Below, in pieces: positions 38,390 through 51,100 of a DNA stretch of 64,000 nt. Numbering within the stretch: the first letter of the stretch is position 1; each line of letters starts with the position of its first letter. Made by a program: the position numbers and the translations under genes. Under the pieces are notes generated by a model. The model saw only the letters and a list, made by a program, of their open reading frames with translations. It was not told the origin of the DNA and made no database searches. Origin of the DNA: Aptenodytes patagonicus (taxonomy: Eukaryota > Chordata > Aves > Sphenisciformes > Spheniscidae); the NCBI RefSeq assembly GCF_965638725.1, contig NC_134950.1:168854853-168918852 (forward strand). Reading direction: 5' to 3'.

Positions 38390-41300
38390 CTGAGGAGAGA
38401 CAGACAGAGAGTTACGGTGAAGAAAGCATCTCCTCTTCCTCGCTTCAGCTGTTCTCCATAGTGGTGGGAGCCCTGGTGCATGGTGTGATGTCCCACAGAC
38501 ATTATTTGTCCACAAGATATCTGTGGGAGCTGCATGGAGACTTTCAGCCCTGGTGTGCCCTGGTTTGCAGCACCAGGCTAGGGGACACGCCAGGCACGTG
38601 GTCTCGCAGGGGAGGGTGTCTTTTTCCATTGGGAAATGGGTTGATGGCACCAACACTGAACATCCATGGTGAAGGCCAGCAGGTGCCTGCTGAGGGTGCT
38701 CTAGAGCCACAGATATGAAGGGCAGGAGCAGCTAATGCTGTATTAGCAGCCGTCAGAAAGTGCTTTCTGCCCACTGCTCTGCTGCGTGTAAGACTATCTG
38801 GTTTCCAGCGCGAGCACTGGCTTTTCCCAGGGAGAGCATGGATTGCACAAACTGCTTCACACCAAAGGGGAGGTCTGGAACCAGCTCCAGGCAGAATGTC
38901 AGTGCAGCAACAAAGCTAAAGGAGCAGATTTTCCCTGGTACGTTGCTATATGAGGCTGGGAGAGATCATTGAATCACCTAATGTGCCCTCCAGCACAGCA
39001 CAGGGCAAACTTCTCACCCAGAGACCCTGCACAGAGCCTGCAGCCTTGTGCTGGGGTAACAACATCCATCTCACACTGAAGGCATCAAGAAAGACAGAAA
39101 CTATCTGTTCCCTCAGTAGCTCTCACTAACATCCCTCCCATGTTCCCTTGGACAGCCCCGGGGAAGATAGTCACCTCCAAACGTCATTCAGCTCCGTTGG
39201 CACCAGCTCTCCCGACTCCGTCTCCACCGTAGCGAATCCTCCGAGCAAGTAGAGCACCCCAGCCAAGCTCACCAGGCTGACTGAGCTGCGCTCCTGTGGG
39301 AACTCAGTGAAAGTGTCCCACCTGCCACGTGGAGAGAGGAGACATGTTAGGGCACCCTGCCTACCTTTGCGCCGAGGCTGGCCTTTAATCAGGAATCAAC
39401 AACTGAATTAACTAGTAACAGATTAACTTGTGTAGGTCTACAAGGGATGGGATCATGCATTGACTGTTGTTAGAGATATCCGTTTCCATCGTCATAGTTC
39501 AACTTCATTTTGCATTGAGTAGATGCGCTGTGAAGCACACCTGGCATGGACCAGCAGATCCCAGCGGAGGGACTGCAGCTGCAAGGCCCACCCAAAGTCA
39601 GAGAGTCCATTGCGTTGGGTGAAGCTGCCAAGATGAAGCTACAACCCTGTGGGGAACCCAAGGGCTGCACCAGTTGGTGAAACTGCTTTGAAGGTGAGCC
39701 TGAGATGATCCACAGCCCAGCTGCAGTGGCATTGGTGATGTCCAGCTGTCCGAGGAATACAGCCTGGGAGGAGCTGGTATTGGGAGTTGCAAGCAAACTC
39801 CAGAATGGTTGGAAGTTGCTTAATGTACACCTGCAGCTACCCCTTGTGTAACTATGCCCTGACGGTGTGCTCAGGTACGTACTTGTTGGTGGCAATGTCA
39901 TAGACTTCCACCGAGTTGGTCAAGCCAGAGTCAGTCACACCAGCCGCCACGTAGATTTTGTCTTTGTGCACAGTGGCTCCAAACAGGGACCGGGCAGTTT
40001 TCATGGGAGCCAGCTCCTTCCACTCAAACTTGGATGGGTTGTAGACACACATGTTCTTCAGGCACTTCCTAGAGAAAGATGAGAGAGAAGGAGCCTTGAT
40101 CGCCTGCTGGGGAGCAGGTTTGCACAGCAGGAGTCGGGGGATGTCTGCTGGGAAGAATGTGGGGTCTCTAGAAAGGATTTTGCTCCTCCACATTGGCATG
40201 AGTGCCTTTGCTTGGGTGGGCACCCAAGGATGCCCGTGCCTGGAGACATCATTTGTGTATATAACATATCCCCTCCTGCTGTGCCTGCTTTGGATAGGAG
40301 TCCTAAAAGCTCGACATTGTGTTCACACAGCTGGATAGGGGCCCATGTAGCTAACTGCCTCTCAGGACCTCGCACACAGCCGTCAGACAGTGTTTCAGTG
40401 CTGCTGAACCAACCTGACGCTGTGAAATATCATCAGTAACGCCCCTGTTCCCTGGGACGGCAATGTAAGGTGCGTGAATGTATGCACGCTCACACTTTTC
40501 AGACCATAATCCTTTCAGAGCAGGACCTGTCTTTCCTGGATTATGGCATGTTTGCTCTGCAGTCACACTTCTGGCTTGCAAAGAAATCGCTGCAATGCTC
40601 CCCAAGAGAGGCTTTTCCTGCTGAGCCCATCTCCTGCAGGAGGGCAGGATGGGGGTCAGTTTTGATGAAGTTTTTCACCCCTATTGCAAATACCCATCTG
40701 GGTTTGACTACTAGGACCATGCTGCTCCACAGGTCCAAGACAGGAGACCCTCTATGTGAAGGGGCTTCTTGCTCTTCAGTGCCTCTCCCAGTCTGTGTGA
40801 TATTCATTTATTGTGAGTAAAGGGTATGATATGTTCCCTCTCCTGCAAGGACGGTGCCATCTCCCTGATGTCCCTGTAGGACTCCTAATGGCTTGGGAAG
40901 GGCTGCAGTCACAGAGGTGAGCTGAGAGGGAAGGATCCATATCTCACACCCCATCCAACTCTCCTTAACCCATAGCATCCAGGTTGGGGAGGTACCAACT
41001 CATGCTCTGCACTCCCACTAGTCTGGGGGATGACTCCCTCCATTTCTCTTGCTTTTTGACTTACTTGTCGCTTCCTTTGCCGCCAATGACGTAGACGAGG
41101 TCCTTGTGCGATACCACCGCATGGCCGTAAACTGCATAGGGAAGGGAGTCGGCTTCACCCCACTTGAAGGACCTGGGTCAGGGAAAGATGGGAAGTGAAA
41201 GGATTTGTAGCTTGCTCGGTGAGGCCCAGAGTACATGGCACTTTCCAGACCTAGAGGTGAGCACAGATCCTGACAAACAGAAAACACAATCTCAAAAATA

Positions 41301-44300
41301 TGAGGTTTCCAATGAGATAGTGCTCAACCAGTAAATTTTGTGATCCTAAAAAAAAAAAGGGAAAACAAAACATGCAGGATGTTTATGCTAACGCTCATTC
41401 TTATCTGCAGCATCCTCTACTTTTGGGCTTTGTGCATACGCAGCCCCTCTTCTCCCAGGACCTCACCTCATTTACAAGCATTACCAGCTAGACACAGTCG
41501 AGACAGAGATTTCTGCATTATGTAAAAAATTAAAACCAATGCAACTTAGGGGTGCAAGATCATGAGGACGAATTTCTTTTTTGGCCATCACCTTCCACTT
41601 TGAGGTGCAATGGTTGGCCAACGCTCCGAAAGGACCCATGGTGTGTATATCCACATTTTGTAGTGTAGGGCTGTGTTGAAGGCTCTGAGCTACCTCCAGG
41701 GCAGCTGAGGAGAGGATGTAGCTATAAGGCTTTGGAACCCCCAAACTGGTACCCAAATAGGGCTGACCAATTTCTCAAGAGATGTCTTTTCATGTCCACG
41801 TAGCTTAGACTGGTCCCCAGTTTTCATACATGGAGGTTGTAGCCCCCAAGACCTGCACTTTATTTTACCTAAGAACTGAGATGCCTGGGCTCTGAGCGCT
41901 TTCTAATTGTCCAACAACTCTGAGTAAATATTTGATCCCATAGACCAGCAGTTTCCCCTCTCCAGGCTTGTTACAGCTGAAGTTTTGACCTGACTAATAC
42001 TAGGAATACAGGTGGTACTGATCACATCTCTACCAGCTTCGAATCGGTATTCAAAGCAACCCCTGAGCACTTGGTGGGGGCAGACACGTCCTTTCCCAGA
42101 GTCTGCAGGGGCAGATAAATGCCCCGTTCTGTAGGAATGAAGCTGGTTTCAAATCTCTGCCTATAAAACAGACTTTGAAGCACACACATCTAAATATAGA
42201 CCAAGCAAAGGCTTGTTAACACCTACTGTTCTGCCTCTTTGGGGCAGAGAGGAGAAGTCTTTGGGTGTTTCTGCTTCCTTGCAAGCAGAACGGGATGGTG
42301 CCTTTTAATAAAGCTCATGACATAACATGGGTCAGAGCCCATTGTGCAAAAATAATTGTATATTAAGTCTGATATCTCTCAGAGCGGGCCATTCAGTGCC
42401 ACATCTGAATACTTTCAGAACAAACTTTCCTGTCCAAAGCCACTTCTGGTGAGACCACGGTGAAGGTCACCGAACCTCCAAACCGATGGGCAAGAGTAGA
42501 AAGAACCCCCCCCCTTGCTCCTCTGTACATGTCCCATGTGAGCGTCTGCTAAATTTGGTCCCTGATAACATAATACCCCCATTACGACTTCCATCTCCTG
42601 GAGGTTCAATTACAATAAATGAAGCAGCTGGAGAGAGACAGCTCAGAGCTCCAGGGTACAGCTTGAGACAGTCCCAGTGGTCCCAGCATCTAGATGTAGA
42701 GTTTGAGCCCTGACTCCAAAACCTTTCGGTCCCTGGAGGGCTGGAGTCGTTTTGCATGGCAGCTGCTCCGCCTTTCCCCTGTCAACCACCTCCCGCCCCG
42801 CACTCGCATGGGAAGACTTACAGCCGGTCATAGCACAGGACCGAATCCAAGGTCGTTTCTCCCTCTTTCAGTTCTTTCCCTCCGACCACAAAAATGGAGT
42901 TTTCCGCCTCTCCCAGGCCAAAGAGGCAGCGAGGGGAGGGCAGGGGGGGCATCCCCAGCCAGTCTGCATCCAGATGGTCGTACTGAAAGGAAACACAGGG
43001 TCATTAGTGTGTGCTCACCCAGCCCATTTGCTTAGCAAAAATCAGGGTCCAGAGGCTGAGGGCAAAGTCCATTCCCATGTGCAGTTTGGTCACCCCAGTA
43101 GGCACTTCTTGCAGCGTCAGTCTCTGCCTGTGCCTTACCATCTGGGGCAGGATGGGGGATCTTAGTGCAAACCCAAGTCATGTGTCATATGACATATATT
43201 TTATGACAAAGTATAAGAGCAGAGATGCACCAGCAGGAACGTGTTCTGCTCTGTGCACCAAAGCCTTGACTTGGAACAAGCTTGGTCATCTTTGGATGAG
43301 AAAGTCCCATGTGGGACCTATAACAGGTAGTTCCTGGGACTGGAGGAGCTGAAGCACTTCAGTCTTAGAAATTTTGCCTGAACCTCTTCAGCTGTAGCAC
43401 ACGCCACAGTATTTCATCCTGATATTTTCCATCTCTGCCAGGTAACAGCGTGGTGTTGGCAATGTTGGCTACATAGCTCACTCCCCTGAGCCCCTTCTAC
43501 TCCCACCAATTCTTCTTCTTTCTGGCAAATGATCAGTTACTGTGTCCCTCCTCTGCTTCTCAAGATACTGATGTTGTCCCGTATCACCTCAGTGTGTGTG
43601 AGAGTTCATGACATGAAACGTGTGTGTGTCTATCTGCACAAAGGCTATTTACACAATACCTGTCTACCCAATATGGTACAACACAGCTGAGGCGGTGCTG
43701 CAAAGCCCAGAGCTCTTGGTCAGCTCTTCTTGCTGACCAAAGTGTGCCAGACCCATCTGACAGATGGGGAAACTGATCCGTACAGTACTACTAGATCAGA
43801 TGGCCAAATCCTTGCAGATCCTTGGACATCTGTAGATCAAGGCATTGCCTCATCTCCCACCAGAAAAAAAGATGTGAAAGGTTATGAGACTGGGGGCTCT
43901 CTGGGCACCATGGCTCGATGGGAACTGTAAACGGGGGCAAAATTTTTTAATGTAGCTTGGTAGCAGAGGAGGGACTTTGTGGGTTAAGTCCGGAGTGACG
44001 TCTTGCAGCCAGTTTGGTGGGACAGACTCTGCAAGATGAAGCTGTGATGCATCATTGCCTGAAGCACTGTTTGCTATGGGCTCAGGCCAAAGAGCTTCAG
44101 CTTGCTGGGTTGCCTCCAAAGACTTGGCCTCAGCTGGGTGCCTGTGGTTATTGTCTCTTCGTAAGCTGTGGTCCACATATGTGTTATTTATAGTGCAAGC
44201 CTGAGCAGCTCAGTCACCAGGATAGTTCCTGCTTTTTGATGGATTCAGCATTGTTTTCGAGTCATAGATCTTGGAAGTGACAAATAAAGGATACCCTTTT

Positions 44301-47300
44301 CCATCTGAAATGTCAATGGAATCTTTTTGTTCCCGTCAAAATTTGCAAGGCTTCTGGGATTTTTCAGCATATTTATATTTTGATGCCTGTCCTTAAGTCT
44401 AAACTCTCCCTGACCTAACTCTCCTGGCTTCAGCAGGAGGAACGTGACAGCAGGGAGGCCAGAAACAGAGTCAGAAGGTGTGAGATGCTGCTGCACTGAC
44501 ACGGTGATTCAAGGGTCCATGATACAGCTGCCTGTCTACATCTGTGTGAAGTTTCAGCTGAAAGAAGGCTTAAAAGACTCTCTTACTCCTACAGAAACCG
44601 TGAGCTATGTAATGGCACTGATGGCAATAAATTACACTTCTGCAAACTGATGGCACCTTCCAGCCCTGGGGTTTGTCTGCACCTCCCATGCATGAGTGCC
44701 ACAGCGAGCTGTGAAGGGACCAGGGTCCCCTTGTTGTGGGGGAGGAGCTAAAATGGCCACACCGTGCCCAAGGCATTTGCTACTGAGTTAGTGGCAAATT
44801 GGGAGCTGAATATAGAAATCTTGCTGTTTGCAGCTTAGAATCACAGAATAATTTGGTTGCCAGGGCTTTGTGCAGTCAAATATTAAATACCTCCAAGGAT
44901 GGAGGTTTTGAGACCTCTCTGGACCCCTGCTCCAGTACTCCACCACCTCTGTTGGGAAGGTTTTCCTCACAGCTAACTGAAATTTCCTTTACTGCAACTC
45001 CTGGCCATTGCTTCTTGTCCCATCTTCGTGCAAATCCAAGAAGAGTCTGGATCCCTCTTCAGTGTCTCCTCCTATTAGGGAGCTGCAAACACCAATGAGA
45101 TCTTCCCTTCCCCTTCTCCAGGCTGATCAGACCCAGCTCAGCCTCTCCTTGTACCTCCTGTTCTCCAGCCCTGACAACCTTGGTGGCCTCTGCTAGACTC
45201 ATTCCAGTACCTCAATGTCTCCCTTGTACTGGGGAGCCCCAGACTGGACACAGCATCCAGATGTGGTCTCACAAGTGTATGATCAAGGGGGAAAAAAATT
45301 TGCTTCCCTTGACCTGCTTGCTGCAGTCGTGCTGAAACAGCCCAAGACATGGTGGACCTTCACTGCTGCTCAAGGAATTACTTTACCTGGCCAGCAACCA
45401 GACTGGCGGAGCATTGAATTTTAGACATAGGTTTTGGCCGAATACAAAGCAGCCCGTCTACCTGCTCTGTGCAGGTAAGTGATGGAGCTGGCCACAGTCG
45501 CTGTTGTCATCCATTGTCCAGTGTGAAGGGCTACATCTCAACCAGCGTTTCCCCCGGCACTCCCACTGCCTTCCCCCTCCATCCTGCTTTCTAGGGCTGT
45601 GGTTTCTTCCTTCTGACTTCTCGTTTCACAGGCTTTACGTGGGCTGCATAGGCTCCAAAGCCTGACCCTCTCCAGGTGAGGCCAAGCATGGTCCCTGCAC
45701 ACATGGTGCAGGTGTACAGACCTACCCATGCAATGAGGCAATGGAGGGATCAAGGCCGTATGTCTCGGCTTGGGAACTACCCTTAGTTATTTCCTCCCAG
45801 AAGATATGTGGGCCATGGGAGAAGAACAAAAGGATTTCTGGGTATGAAGGGAAGGACAGAGGATTTACTGGATTCCTACAGGGTCAGCAGGAAGGGTAGG
45901 CACCTTGCGTTAGCTCTCTACAGGGAAGGTGCTCTTGGGCTACAGCCCAGGCTGTGGCTCAGATTGCCTGTGCGCAGCTCGATCTGATCACAGCTTTGGT
46001 TACTGCTGAGTTAGAACAGCCATTTTTCTTGTGAAGGATCCCAAAAGATGTCACACCATGGTTTCCCCTGCACATGATAGAAATGGCCAGAGACTCCGAG
46101 CTGGACCTAGCACACCTCCAGGGGCAAGAACAGCACTGGAAACGGGGCGCATATTGGTAGGTAGGGACATACCCTGTGTCCTTGGAGTGTTTGCTCTGTG
46201 TCTGTAGCTGCTGCTGTTCCCTTTGTTGGCACCTGGCAGAGTCACTCTTGGGTTTTGCTGGGGGTTCATAACAGGGAACATAAAAGATGCAAAGCTGAAC
46301 CCAGACCTGATGCCACTACCCTTCCAGTTAGTGTGCCCTTGGGCAGCCAGGGCTGGACCAAATAAAGACACTGTTCAACGTGGTCCCCAGTTCGTGATTT
46401 GGATCAGGAGGGGTTATTCCTATTGCCTACCCCTTCAAGCCTCCTTCCTCAATGACTAGAACCACCCTCCCCCCCAGTGGGATCTGCCTTAAAAATACAG
46501 GGGGAAGAATCTCTAGTAAAACAACTCAGAAGTTTCACCTTCATTTACAACTTTCTTTTTAACATCACATGACAATGTATATTACTGGCATCACATGGAA
46601 GCTAAAGACTGGTGATGCTCCAAAGTGGTCAAAGAAACAAAAGAAAGATAGAGCTAGTACCTGTAGGAAGTAGGAACTCATGGGATCCTCTTTGCTGTCC
46701 TCGTTGTAGTACAGTCCTCCAACAATGAAGATCTGATTCTCTTTGGTCACCAGACTGATGTGGTTCTTCGGGATTTGAGTAGACAGAGAGGCAAAATAGC
46801 ACTCGTTGGCAGTGGGATCATAGGCCACTGCTCCACTGTCGCTCACCATGAAAATAAGGTCCTGGAGGAACATCCCAAAGCGCATTGTGTCATTTAAGAT
46901 CCCTGGGAGAGCATCCTCCTCTGTATCTTCCTCCTCATCTACTGTTCCATTGACAACATTGTCTTTCGCTTGCTTTTCACTGCTTTTCTTCACTTTCTTC
47001 TTCTTCACCACAGTGAATTTGCCTTTCTGGGCATCCTTCACCATCTGCAGTTTCTTGAGCAGCTCCGGGCTGGACTTCACCATGGCGTGCTTCTCCACGT
47101 GATCCTTGATGTAGTCGTTGGGCATGAGGCGGAAGCGGATGCTTTCAAAGATGACAGGCAAGGCCTTCTGCCGGCTCTCATGGTCCTTGGTCCCCACCCA
47201 CTTCATCACTACTTCAAAGACAGTCTCCTCTTTCTCGATGTTGAGGGAGTCACTGGAGATGATTGCAATAAGCTCATCGGGTGAAAGCTGGTAGAACTCC

Positions 47301-47806
47301 TCATCCCGAGAGACCAGCGCAAAGCGATCACAAATGAAATCCCGAGCTGCCACGGCCAGCCGGGCACAATCCAGCATCAAGCCCAGCCTGAAGATAGCCA
47401 AGCAGTTGCTGAGGCAGAGCCGCTTCTGCAAAAAGGACACACAGATGGTGAAGATGGAGGGGATCTGGAACATGTTGGCCACAGAGAAGATGTCCTGCAC
47501 ATTCTGCTCTGTGATCTCCAGCTCGGAGGTGTAGATATAATGGAGGATCTTGCCCATGACATCTGGATCAACATCTTCCAAACTGACCTCTCTCTTCTTG
47601 CTCTCTTCCATGTCCGAGAGGAACATCGCTCGAAAATATGGGCTGCAAGCTGCCAGCACCAGCCGATGGCAGGGAAACTCCTTCCCTTTGACTTTTAAGA
47701 CACAGTCCAGAAACTTGTTGTGGTCCAACATGTCTTTGAGTCCATCCTGGAGGAGAGTTTGCTGGTAGAGACGCAGTTCTTCCACTTGATCAAAAGGCAA
47801 ACCCAT
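38278..47806 (-). CDS. KLHL40: KLHL40, kelch-like protein 40 (spliced, 6 exons)
   Basis: On the - strand, joining 47806-46661, 42982-42822, 41172-41065, 40068-39883, 39321-39175 and 38389-38278 gives 619 codons plus TAG; human KLHL40 has 621. All introns are GT-AG. Seen: BTB (about residues 32-100), BACK (about 133-235, with [20 protein letters not shown] and [13 protein letters not shown]), a Lys-rich linker (KKKKVKK) and a short acidic linker, then kelch repeats with GG motifs, ending LRLTKM. KLHL41 is the nearest paralogue, but the LTKM end, the [17 protein letters not shown] segment and overall length fit KLHL40. Known role: a muscle-specific CUL3-family kelch protein that stabilises nebulin and leiomodin-3 in the thin filament; loss causes nemaline myopathy in people. 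The start ATG sits in CACCATGG, a strong Kozak context. Confidence 0.96.
39175..39321 (-). CDS. KLHL40: KLHL40 exon 5
   Basis: 147 nt. Acceptor GTGGCAG|GTGG; donor TGGAG|GTGACT. The product reads [20 protein letters not shown] and [20 protein letters not shown], then LNDVWR. Confidence 0.95.
39883..40068 (-). CDS. KLHL40: KLHL40 exon 4
   Basis: 186 nt. Acceptor CTCTAG|GAAG; donor AACAA|GTACGT. The product contains [20 protein letters not shown] and [18 protein letters not shown], a complete kelch blade. Confidence 0.95.
41065..41172 (-). CDS. KLHL40: KLHL40 exon 3
   Basis: 108 nt. Acceptor GACCCAG|GTCC; donor GACAA|GTAAGT. The product reads [20 protein letters not shown] and then [10 protein letters not shown], a kelch repeat. 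Confidence 0.95.
42822..42982 (-). CDS. KLHL40: KLHL40 exon 2
   Basis: 161 nt. Acceptor CCTTTCAG|TACGACC; donor CGGCT|GTAAGT. The product reads [19 protein letters not shown] and then [11 protein letters not shown], a kelch repeat with its GG pair. Phase 0 in, phase 2 out. Confidence 0.95.
42983..46660 (-). other. KLHL40 intron 1
   Basis: 3.7 kb; it contains the old CR1 copy at 44.84-45.43 kb. The other KLHL40 introns (1649, 996, 561 and 785 bp) hold no recognisable element. Confidence 0.7.
44836..45430 (-). mobile_element. Old CR1 LINE 3' fragment in KLHL40 intron 1
   Basis: The + strand begins TTAGAATCACAGAATAATTT and follows the usual CR1 order on the antisense strand: 'aatacctccaaggatggagg', 'ccattgcttcttgtccc', 'ccttctccaggctgatcag', 'ggagccccagactggacacag'. 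Divergence is high and no long frame survives. The element's sense strand is -. Confidence 0.8.
46661..47806 (-). CDS. KLHL40: KLHL40 exon 1: BTB, BACK, linker, first kelch strand
   Basis: 1146 nt, 382 codons, from ATG (47806-47804) to CTACAG|GTACTA at 46660. It encodes the whole BTB-BACK half plus the stretch ending MSSYFLQ. The frame stays open for some codons into the intron, but the sequence there stops resembling kelch proteins. Confidence 0.96.
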
Positions 47807-47959
47807 GGTGAAGAGTAATCGCTCCTTTTTTCCCCAACCCTTCTTTTTTATATATATATGTATTTATGAATGTATCTATACCTGAGCCCCTGGTAAAGAA
47901 ACTTACTCAAAGCAGGGCTCGCGGGTCTCCCTTGCTTCCAGACCGTCAGCACACTGGGA

Positions 47960-48140
47960 ATGTGAAACGCTTGCTACTATCGCAGCTGTCTGTGTACTTC
48001 AGTTTCCAGCGTAGGGCTTTATATATAGCCACAGAGTTACAAAGCTTAAGGAATCCATACTGCAGCATGTGTAAGCCGATCACCCTTTAATATGACACAT
48101 TGGACAAGGAGGAAGGGAGGGGGACGGGGGAACAGCTGTA
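47960..48140 (-). promoter_or_regulatory. KLHL40: KLHL40 promoter: TATA box with muscle-type elements
   Basis: Read on the - strand: a TATA box TATATATAAAG (48027-48017), predicting a start near 47,990 and a leader of about 185 nt. E-boxes CAGCTG lie at 48138-48133 and 47988-47983 and CACATG at 48071-48066. An MCAT-like CATTCC lies at 47962-47957. CAGCTG is the type bound by MyoD-family factors and CATTCC the core bound by TEAD factors, which fits a muscle gene. A second TATA-like stretch at about 47,850-47,860 would leave too short a leader. Motifs are seen; function is inferred. Confidence 0.6.
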
Positions 48141-51100
48141 CTGCCAGCCTCGATGCTTCAGGAAGGGTCTATCAGCCCATGAGTCACCGCGGGGGGAGCA
48201 GGAGCTTTTACTGCCGTCCCATGACGGGAGACGCGTGCGACCCATCGGCTCAGCCGCTGTGCTCGGGTAACAGCCTCCAGATGAATCAAACATCCGAATC
48301 TGCCTTCTGGGTCATGAATGGCAGGGCTGGGACCTTCTCCCGACACCACTAAACCGACTGCTCCGAAACTGCTAAACCTTTTGCTGTGCTAAAAATAGAC
48401 CATGAAGTCAAAGCTGGAAAGATGCAATAAGGGAGTGTCTTATGTGGGCTTTGTGGCATCCCCGACTCCAGCCAGCTCACTCCCAGGGCTGCTTTTCTGC
48501 ACAGGTTTGTCCTTTATTCTCCTCTGGAGTCAGTTTTCAGAGGTCTGGAAGGGGGTGGAAAATGAAGATAGAGCTATTTATTTACACCCTTCTATGGGTT
48601 ATGAGACCTATGCTGGAAGTTACTTAAAGAGCCTCACTAAAGGAGGAGACTGGCGGAGCCTGGGAGAGGGATGGCTCTGCTTTGTCTGCAATACATGCAT
48701 GGGCCCCACTGGCACAGTCTCTGAACACCTCGTCATTAATAAATCCATCTTCTCCACATCTTGGTGACAGAGAGAGGGTTTGAGGCAGAACAGAAGTAAA
48801 GAGAGCGCAACGGTGGGCTTCAACTCACAGATTAGGACATATAAACACAGGTATCTTCTTGTGAGTTGAGGGCCTCCTGCTAAGCTCTACTGAGACTCAA
48901 CACCCCCATGGTGAAGTCTAGAGCTGCAGCAGGACAACTTGCCTGGCCTTGAGCTGATGCTCCAGAAAGGCTGAGGTCTCCAGCAGGTCTTGTGTCCTGC
49001 TTGCATGTCCATGGATGTCTAGGAAGCCCCATGGGGCCTCAAACGGCCGGTCCAGGTCCAGCTCTTTCCATGGAGCTCATGAAGAAGCAAATTAGTTTTG
49101 ACAGACATGGATGAGCAGAGTAGCTATAATTATTTATACCTATGGTAAAACTTATACATGAATCTGTTTTATTTTATCTCCATTACTATGGACCCTCTGG
49201 GCTGGCTGACACTCAGTGATGGCACAGATTTAATTAACGATTTAATTAAATCTATGCAAAGATATTAGCCACTCTTCCCGGTGTATTTAAAGCCACATAA
49301 CCCCTTACCCTGGCATGGATGTATTTATAAAAAGCGCTTTGTGCCATGATGCTTATCTACATAAGTGGGAAGAGGGAGGGAGCTATACTGGTATGAAGCT
49401 CTTTTGTACTGGTGAGGTTCCAGCAGCATCTGTGAGGTACGAATATAGCAGGGAAATAATCACAAGCTGTTTTCAGAGCTCACATCATAAGCTCTTCTGC
49501 TGTGCTGCTCATCTGTGATGGGATCAGACGACGAGCACTGATCTTTGAACTGGGTCAAACTTCAGAAACGTTCCTCTGCTCCCAGACATCTGGGGCTGAC
49601 AACCCCGTCCTCCCCTCTCCCTTCCCTCTGCACTAGCTCTGCACTTTCCCAAGTTTAATCCTGCGTTGTTGTGCTACCAGCTGGGATTTTTTCCCCCCTC
49701 TGCCTTTAATCTCCCTTGAGCCCGGGCTTGTTTTCCTTTTCGCTGTGCTGCTCAGCGTGTGCTGCCATCCGAGGTTGGCTTCCACATTTCCCACGTCACA
49801 AGGTGCCGCTGCTAAAATGCAGCTACAGCCCATCCCTTCCCAGAGGAGCTCCTGACCGATCGGTGGGTCTGCGGCTTCGCCCAGGTTTGTGGTCCACCCA
49901 GGGAAAGAGCACCGTGCCGGTCCCAAACCTGCTCTGGGGTCTTCATCGGCTTCAGTGGCTTTGCACAGCGGCTGAACCAGCTCCAAGGCTTGGGGAAGCA
50001 GCTGTGGTTTTTCCAGAGCACCGTCTCCTCGGTGCACTGTGTCATTTAGGGTCCCTACAGCATGGGGAGAGACAGGTATCTCTGGGAGCTGGTTCACTGC
50101 ACCTGAGTTAGACATTTGCCTGAGACGAGAGGACTCCGGCGATGTCCGTCTGTCCCCATCTGCTCTAGAGAGAGTTTAAATCATGAATTCAGACTAGACA
50201 CCCTTAACTGTTCCCAGGGCCTCCTAACACCAGCAGTGCTGGGATGCTGTCCTCATGATGGCTCATGGCAACATTCGCCTGTGTGATCCCCTGCCTTGTG
50301 TTTCCACCATTTTTTGCTATCAGTTCAATACAGCAGCTTCCATCCCAAGCCCTGTCATCAAAATGGATGTAAAGCGCATATATGGCCTAGGCTGGACATA
50401 CAAGCTGTGTCCTATGTGTTAACCCTGACCTCAAATGGTCCGTAAACCTCCCCGGCTCCTGAGCACGGGTGCATTCAGCTCAGATAAGGCTGATTCCTCC
50501 TCAAACAAGTTTCTGCTGCAGCCTGGTGGGACAGAGGGTTGATGTGGTGAACCCAAACCCTCTGAGCAGCTCTGCGCTGCGGGGAGGCTCACACGGGGCT
50601 AATGGGGAGACCCAGGGGTGCTCTCAGAGCCACCGTGCACCTCTCCTGAACCCTCCTGGGGCTGGGCGTGAAAAGCCAGCAGTGCTTTACGCAGCTCAGA
50701 TCCACAAGCTTCAGATCCTCTCACCCACCGAGTATTTGGCGTTCAGATTATTTTCCTTCTTACATTTTAGGTTACACATTTCCAGTCTGGATCTCAAGCA
50801 CAGTATTTCTCGCTTGTGTGTATTCCCTCATTCCTGGTTTTCATTTGTTCACACTGGTTGGTCATTGCCATTTTACAATCTGTTTATGCACAGGGAAGTC
50901 AATAGGATTTTTTGGGGGCTTGGTCTGAGCCTTGCTGGACTGGAGAGCCAAGGCCACATCTGATTGCTACAGGAGACTTTTCTCTGATGATAGCAGTGGA
51001 ATTTGAGGCAATCATCAATTCTGAGCCCTCTGCAACCATTGTCTCTTGTGGAGGCTTTGATCACAGTAGACTCGTCCCATCTGTCTTCCATTTGCTGGGT

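Noticed and set aside
46565-46660. Extension of the KLHL40 exon 1 frame past FLQ
   Set aside because: Resemblance to kelch proteins stops exactly at a GTACTA donor, and exon 2 continues the match.
38278-47806. Assignment as KLHL41 instead of KLHL40
   Set aside because: The C-terminal LTKM, the 619-residue length, and synteny with ZBTB47 and HHATL fit KLHL40. KLHL41 lies elsewhere in vertebrate genomes.
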